From NCBI GenBank assembly GCA_949775045.1, contig OX459095.1, forward strand, positions 27,450,978-27,514,977: DNA of 64,000 bases, given 5' to 3'. A program made the translations under genes and the position numbers. This DNA is from Metridium senile (Eukaryota > Cnidaria > Anthozoa > Actiniaria > Metridiidae). Positions 61,501 to 64,000 of the stretch are shown here, in pieces (position 1 is the first letter of the stretch; each line of letters opens with the position of its first letter). A model generated the notes under the pieces. That model was not told the DNA's origin and did no database searches. It worked only from the letters and a program-made list of their open reading frames with translations.

Positions 61501-63634
61501 AGCATTTTATTTTTACAGGGAATTCTGTCTCTGAGAAATATCGTAATTGAACAAATGTAAAAAATATCAAATAATTTACCATGTGACAGGGTTCGTACGG
61601 GTTTTGGAAAGTTTTGGAAAAGTTTTGGAAATCGATAATTTTTTTCCAGGACCTGGAAAAGTTTTGGAAATTTTCCTTTTTGACCAGTGGGCTATGGAAA
61701 AGTTATGATTTTTTTGTTGGTTGTAATCAGCTCCTACCTTGAAGATATTCGTTTTTGTTATATATTCCAAATTTATTAAAATGCGGATTTTTTGTAACAA
61801 ATCTACCACTAGTAAATGCACTTTTTGCTAATATCTATTGTTTTGGAAAATTAGAGTAGGGGCTGTGGAAAAGTTTTGGAAAAGTTTTGGAAAAGTTTGT
61901 TGAGAATTCTGTACGAACCCTGATGTGAAAATATCATTTTTTGCATAAAAATAGTTTTTGTTTATACAATAAACAGAATAATATATCGACGCCTGGCGAT
62001 ATGGAATTTATTTTCTCGTGTCCAAATTCGATATCTCACTCGGTCGCAGCGCTCAACTCACTCATAGTGAATTTGAACACTCAAAGTTAAATTCAATTTT
62101 TACCACATTTGTTAATTTTCTCGCTTTCTGATTCGAGAGCCATGGTAAATACGAGTAAAAAACAACGTTTTTCATTTTTTAATGTGGTAAAAAACAAATT
62201 CACGATAGTTTCTTGTGGTATATATGTCCTCTTATTTACCACGGTTGCCGCCATCTCATCGTCTAAATTGTTGTGGATCCACTCGACTTCGAGTTAGACG
62301 ATTCGATGACGCCAACCGCGGTAAATGAGGAGGTAAATGAGAGGACATACCACGCGAAACTATCGTAAATTTGTTAAATCTCCGCACGCCCATATATTAT
62401 CAATCAATGATGGCCTAAGCACAGTGTGTTTGTCCTTTTAGTAATCACGGTAAACCAACCAATTAGCGCGCGAGAATTCACATAAGTGTTGTAAAATCTC
62501 TTTGAGTACATCGTAATTAAATGTGGGCTTTTTTTGTTTTGTTTATTTGTTTATTTATTTATTTGTTTATTTGTTTGCAACTTCATTATTCGTTCGCTTG
62601 TTTATTTGTTTGTTTGCATTGCCTTGCTTAATATTTGTTTGTTCGTTTTCGTGCGTTCGTTGGTTAATTGTGTAATCGCGGTAAATCAACCAATCAGTGC
62701 GCGAGAATTCACACAAGTGTTGTAAAATCTCTTTTTGTACATCGTAAATCGTAAAGCTTTTTTTAATTGCGAAAACTATTCCGTACGGTTTTTTTAGATG
62801 GCCGTTGCTGATCGATCCATCAACACAAGCTTCCGTATTCCTACGTTACAGAGATACTAACTACATCAATGCACTCAACAAACAACATGTTGAGCCTAAT
62901 GCCATAAGATTTGCTCTTCTGGGTGCTATCAGGTCAGTTGTATATAGTCAGTTCAGAAAACATTGTCGTCAATAGGCTTCAAGTCTACGCGACTAGACCG
63001 AAAGGTAGCATGGGTAGAAATCACCGAAGCAGATAAATGCACACAGTATCTAATGTGATGCCACGCGCACTCTACCCTGCAAGCAGATATTTTTTCTCTC
63101 TTACCTGGAAGAGAAAGGAACCTCTGCTCGCAGGGTACGCGCAATCAATCAACTAATTATGAATAATTCGCCGCTTCAGTCATTTCTACCCATGCTACCT
63201 TTCGGTCTAGTCGCGTAGACTTAAAGCCTATATTGACGACAATGTTTTTTGAATTGACTGTATCCGTCAATGTTTACTAGAGCTATCTTTTCATTCAATT
63301 TTCGCCTCTTTCTTTTAATTTTTTTTTTCCTTCTTCTGGGTTTCATTCCCTCTGCATTTTTACTTCATTTTCCTTTCCTTCATTCTTAATTTTATTTATT
63401 TGTCTTTCTTTTGATATTTTCACTCTCTCTTTATTAATCCTGTGTGTTTTCTTTTCCTTCTTTTATTTATATTCAATAATTTTCCTTCATTTTTTCCCTG
63501 TGTAGGTTTGGAAAGCCGATGGTTCTTGATATGATGGAAATAGACATGTTTGATGTGCTTACTACAAGGTTTGATGAGGTTCAGAAAGATCTTCTTTCAT
63601 CGATACTTGACAAGAGTATTCTAAAAGATAACAA
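49562..63634 (+). CDS. IQANK1: IQ motif and ankyrin repeat protein, IQANK1-like (3' end beyond window)
   Basis: Thirteen exons seen: 49562-49768, 50083-50229, 50483-50647, 51188-51442, 52303-52365, 53037-53176, 53860-53914, 55499-55594, 59556-59630, 61053-61101, 61167-61263, 62798-62932 and 63506-63634. Phases match at every junction and give 537 codons; the last exon ends in phase 2 at GTAAGC, so the gene continues. The N-terminal ~70 residues are Lys/Ala/Pro-rich. Exon 2 holds an IQ motif (TIQKYIRRFLAQNK), a calmodulin-binding helix. Exon 3 is a charged coiled coil. Exons 4-5 hold two to three ankyrin repeats (NNTPLSEAAGGGHADTITLL; RTPLWRAAFGGHLQAVQTLL). Exons 6-10 are coiled coil. Exons 12-13 (WPLLIDPSTQASVFLRYRD and FGKPMVLDMMEIDMFD) resemble the conserved C-terminal region of vertebrate IQANK1. 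Cellular role unknown; such proteins are often linked to cilia, which is inference. The exon 11 donor GTTTGT is weak. Confidence 0.85.
50870..51095. mobile_element. TAGGCCTTTTGCA foldback, copy 3 (diverged)
   Basis: AATAGGCCTTTTGCAGGATC, AGGTCATGTGACC at the left; GACAAGGTCATGTAACAAGG and ACAAAAGGTTTAAAC at the right. Intron 3 of the IQANK1-like gene. Confidence 0.65.
51445..51680. repeat. CTGAAAATAACATA short tandem repeats
   Basis: About nine imperfect copies of a 25-33-bp unit containing CTGAAAATAACATATAACAT. They start directly after the exon 4 donor of the IQANK1-like gene. Confidence 0.85.
52457..52612. mobile_element. GTATCAAAGATA MITE (family A), intact copy
   Basis: Perfect 12-bp TIRs GTATCAAAGATA / TATCTTTGATAC. 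It carries the single TTAA (52499-52502) that is the empty site for the family B insertion seen at 23370-23834. Confidence 0.85.
53413..53785. repeat. GCGGTTTT-rich foldback (GGGGGGCGTAAGGGTTTG)
   Basis: The left end GGGGGGGCGTAAGGGTTTGC resembles the inverse of the right end (GGGGGCGTGAGGGGGGTTTG). The interior repeats TTGCGGTTTTTGTCTATTTT. Open frames here are low-complexity. Confidence 0.6.
53930..54217. mobile_element. TACACCTA foldback element, copy 4
   Basis: TACACCTAATTCAAAAAAGG and GCGATTGGCGATTGCACGAC, mirrored to TAGGTGTA. Paired open frames on both strands reflect the long arms. It starts 16 bp after the exon 7 donor site of the IQANK1-like gene. Confidence 0.9.
54556..54875. repeat. 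CGGAGTAACTAATCGAT element rich in ATCGAT, copy 2
   Basis: CCCGGAGTAACTAATCGATA, then AAATCGATCATCGGAAA, matching the inverse right end of 37000-37495. The right terminus here is less clear. Confidence 0.65.
54982..55347. mobile_element. TAGGCCTTTTGCAACAACAG foldback, copy 2
   Basis: AATAGGCCTTTTGCAACAAC to CTGTTGTTGCAAAAGGCCTA. It ends about 150 bp before exon 8 of the IQANK1-like gene. Confidence 0.9.
55770..57055. repeat. 78-bp minisatellite in IQANK1-like intron 8
   Basis: About 13 units of 78 bp (GAAACACTGACGCAG, CACTAG, TAACCGCTATAGTATCTTGT, GCATCAGATTGTTGCTCCAA, TTGCTTATTT), nearly identical in the left block. A LINE 3' end (56500-56757) splits the array; units to its right carry TTTTGAAAC instead of TTTAGAAAC and are a separate variant block. 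Confidence 0.95.
56500..56757 (+). mobile_element. LINE 3' end with AATA tail inside a minisatellite
   Basis: About 250 bp unlike the surrounding 78-bp repeats. It begins with a short frame ending TWKTVCPKCSGTNNLSMRPS and a stop, then about 140 bp of 3' UTR, and ends in (AATA)n at 56735-56756, after which the minisatellite resumes. This is the pattern of a 5'-truncated target-primed retrotransposon insertion. Confidence 0.6.
57108..57848 (-). CDS. Intronless seven-helix membrane protein, family not recognised
   Basis: A single open frame of 246 aa lies antisense within intron 8 of the IQANK1-like gene. Hydrophobic segments fall at about residues 13-38, 47-72, 83-111, 119-137, 148-175, 181-204 and 212-236: seven predicted helices with short basic loops (FKRKFK, RFGVKRIRWH) and an acidic/basic C-terminus. 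There is no DRY, NPxxY or other class A GPCR signature and no signal peptide. The frame is much longer than chance at this base composition and has the alternating hydropathy of a real membrane protein. The start could be Met1 (57848), Met11 or Met24. It may be an independent gene or an intronless retrocopy. No function is claimed. Confidence 0.6.
   Translation of the reverse strand: MVKVVGVDNKMPAIVLILTQEVTMFSISLTLYLFTFCCYYAEWRDLQYIKYLVFIQSLFAVSFLGIRLFSLHLPGFARDNSTKITMLLMLSFSLAFFTMSLLTVIVHALYVFKRKFKTVTIVAALAALMFASWKLLQVGGFTTAKGSTSLNVKWYLLLQCFAPGLVITNRVFLMVAYRFGVKRIRWHLVINIITLLTWCWLFVICLRNWSGDFLNQVFQFVLSVFYLVISCFPFVASRLLEKQQTK
58586..58900 (-). mobile_element. Probable LINE 3' tail (TTCAA)n
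   Basis: On the minus strand an AT-rich segment ends in AATAAAATTCAATTCAATTC, a pentamer tail typical of CR1/L2-like non-LTR elements. No coding part is recognisable. It lies in intron 8 of the IQANK1-like gene. Confidence 0.35.
59092..59335. mobile_element. TTAAAGCCTGGTTTATATAT TIR element
   Basis: TTAAAGCCTGGTTTATATAT, GATCGCTGCGATCG at the left; GCGATCGTAGCGATTATATG, GGAACCAGGCTTAA at the right. The ends fit a TTAA duplication. Confidence 0.8.
59916..59999. repeat. Perfect 40-bp-arm hairpin with GGGG loop
   Basis: The left arm begins CTCCCTCGCAGCCGTTCTTA and the right arm is its exact 40-base inverse; only four G residues separate them. No mismatch. Confidence 0.95.
60045..60540. repeat. 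GTTT/ATTTGTTTGTTT-rich low-complexity tract
   Basis: Degenerate TTTGTTTG(C/T) repeats with embedded CAACTTCATTATTCGTTCG. A related stretch lies at 62530-62660. The Leu/Phe/Cys-rich open frames here are composition artefacts. Intron 9 of the IQANK1-like gene. Confidence 0.85.
60592..60974. mobile_element. ACCTTACCGTGGCCACC TIR element carrying a family B arm
   Basis: CACCTTACCGTGGCCACCTA and TTCTGTACAAGTTAA at the left are mirrored at 60930-60974. Inside lies a solo arm of family B (60655-60830). Confidence 0.8.
61307..61483. mobile_element. AAGGCTGGTTTTCACCAGGC TIR element
   Basis: TTAAGGCTGGTTTTCACCAG, GCATAAGCATAAGC at the left; GCCTAGTGAAAACTAACCTT at the right. Interior of CTTATG/CTTGTG hexamers. 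Confidence 0.8.
61588..61921. mobile_element. CAGGGTTCGTACGG TIR element (hAT-like)
   Basis: CAGGGTTCGTACGGGTTTTG at the left, GTACGAACCCTG at the right, interior GTTTTGGAAAAGTTTTGGAA. ATGTGA flanks both sides directly. CAGGG ends suggest hAT; 6 of the expected 8 duplicated bases remain recognisable. Confidence 0.75.
61980..62400. mobile_element. Interrupted GATATGGAATTTATTTTCTC element
   Basis: The left half (GCGATATGGAATTTATTTTC) and right end (AAATCTCCGCACGCCCATAT) match the ends of 34795-34935. A second inverted repeat (ACGATAGTTTCTTGTGGTAT ... ACCACGCGAAACTATCGT) fills 62200-62370. Confidence 0.65.
62943..63262. mobile_element. ACAGTCAATTCAAAAAACAT TIR element with nested hairpin
   Basis: AGTCAGTTCAGAAAACATTG, CGTCAATAGGCTTCAAGTCT mirrored at 63205-63262. 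The CCTGCGAGCAGAGG hairpin (63073-63139) sits inside. A solo left half lies at 39510-39590. Confidence 0.85.
63073..63139. mobile_element. Short hairpin element CCTGCGAGCAGAGG, copy 3
   Basis: CCCTGCAAGCAGATATTTTT to GGAACCTCTGCTCGCAGGG. Nested in the element above; third member of the family in this window. Confidence 0.85.
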
Positions 63635-63649
63635 GTAAGCACTGATACT

Positions 63650-64000
63650 TGTATTCATTCATCTATTCATGAATATATACATCTTATCCATTCATTCATT
63701 CATTCATTCATTCATTTATTGATATATCCATTCATAAATACGTCTATTTATTAATTTATTTATTTATTCACTCGTCCATTCATTCATTCATTCATTCATT
63801 TATTTGTTTGTTTGTTTATGTATTTTTTTATTTGTTTGTTTGTTTATGTATTTTTTTATTTGTTTGTTTGTTTATGTATTTTTTTATTTGTTTAATTGTT
63901 TATGTATTTTTTTATTTGTTTAGTATTTGTTTGTTTGTTTATGTATTTGTTTGTTTGTTTGTTTATGTATTTGTTTGTTTATTTATGTATTTGTTTGTTA
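63650..64000. repeat. ATTC and TTTG tetranucleotide repeats to the window end
   Basis: CATT repeats (63690-63800) followed by a repeated TTTGTTTGTTTATGTATTTT unit. Intronic, downstream of the last visible IQANK1-like exon. Confidence 0.9.

Overview
This is a gene-poor, AT-rich animal genome window. Genes are split by many GT-AG introns, and the space between exons is packed with short inverted-repeat elements, truncated LINEs and several kinds of tandem array. A ciliary-type opsin, a peroxisomal sarcosine/pipecolate oxidase, an XK-family protein and an IQ/ankyrin protein show it is metazoan. The reverse transcriptase type and the abundance of TIR elements suggest a cnidarian, probably an anthozoan; that placement is inference. 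All gene models were built by eye from splice sites, reading phase and protein similarity.

Layout. Positions 1-3.5 kb hold AT-rich intergenic DNA and three TIR elements. Positions 3,534-20,099 (minus strand) hold a seven-exon gene for a type I membrane receptor: signal peptide, two Ig domains, one TM helix and a cytoplasmic tail of about 977 residues encoded by a minisatellite. The tail carries 21 YxxL/V motifs, 18 of them YxN[L/V], and 18 of the 21 form nine pairs with ITAM-like spacing. The seven exons join in frame to exactly 1,256 codons plus a stop. Its introns contain a truncated LINE, a 2.1-kb array of 53-bp units with a 901-bp higher-order period, and a 3.5-kb heptamer array.

Positions 24,224-30,186 (minus) hold a two-exon opsin with the retinal-binding lysine but no E/DRY motif. 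Positions 33,012-42,376 (plus) hold a nine-exon PIPOX-like flavoprotein of 390 aa. Positions 46,070-49,068 (minus) hold a two-exon XK-related (XKR) protein of 517 aa, head to head with an IQANK1-like gene (49,562 to beyond 63,634, plus; 13 exons seen). Intron 8 of the IQANK1-like gene carries a 78-bp minisatellite broken by a LINE 3' end and, antisense, an intronless seven-helix membrane protein of unknown family.

No operon-like cooperation is expected. The head-to-head XKR/IQANK1-like pair may share a promoter. The most unusual locus is the Ig receptor. It recalls cnidarian Alr-type allorecognition receptors in architecture (Ig ectodomain, one TM, tyrosine-motif tail, a second Ig domain lacking a canonical cysteine), but its long expandable array of tyrosine motifs is not something I recognise from any described family.
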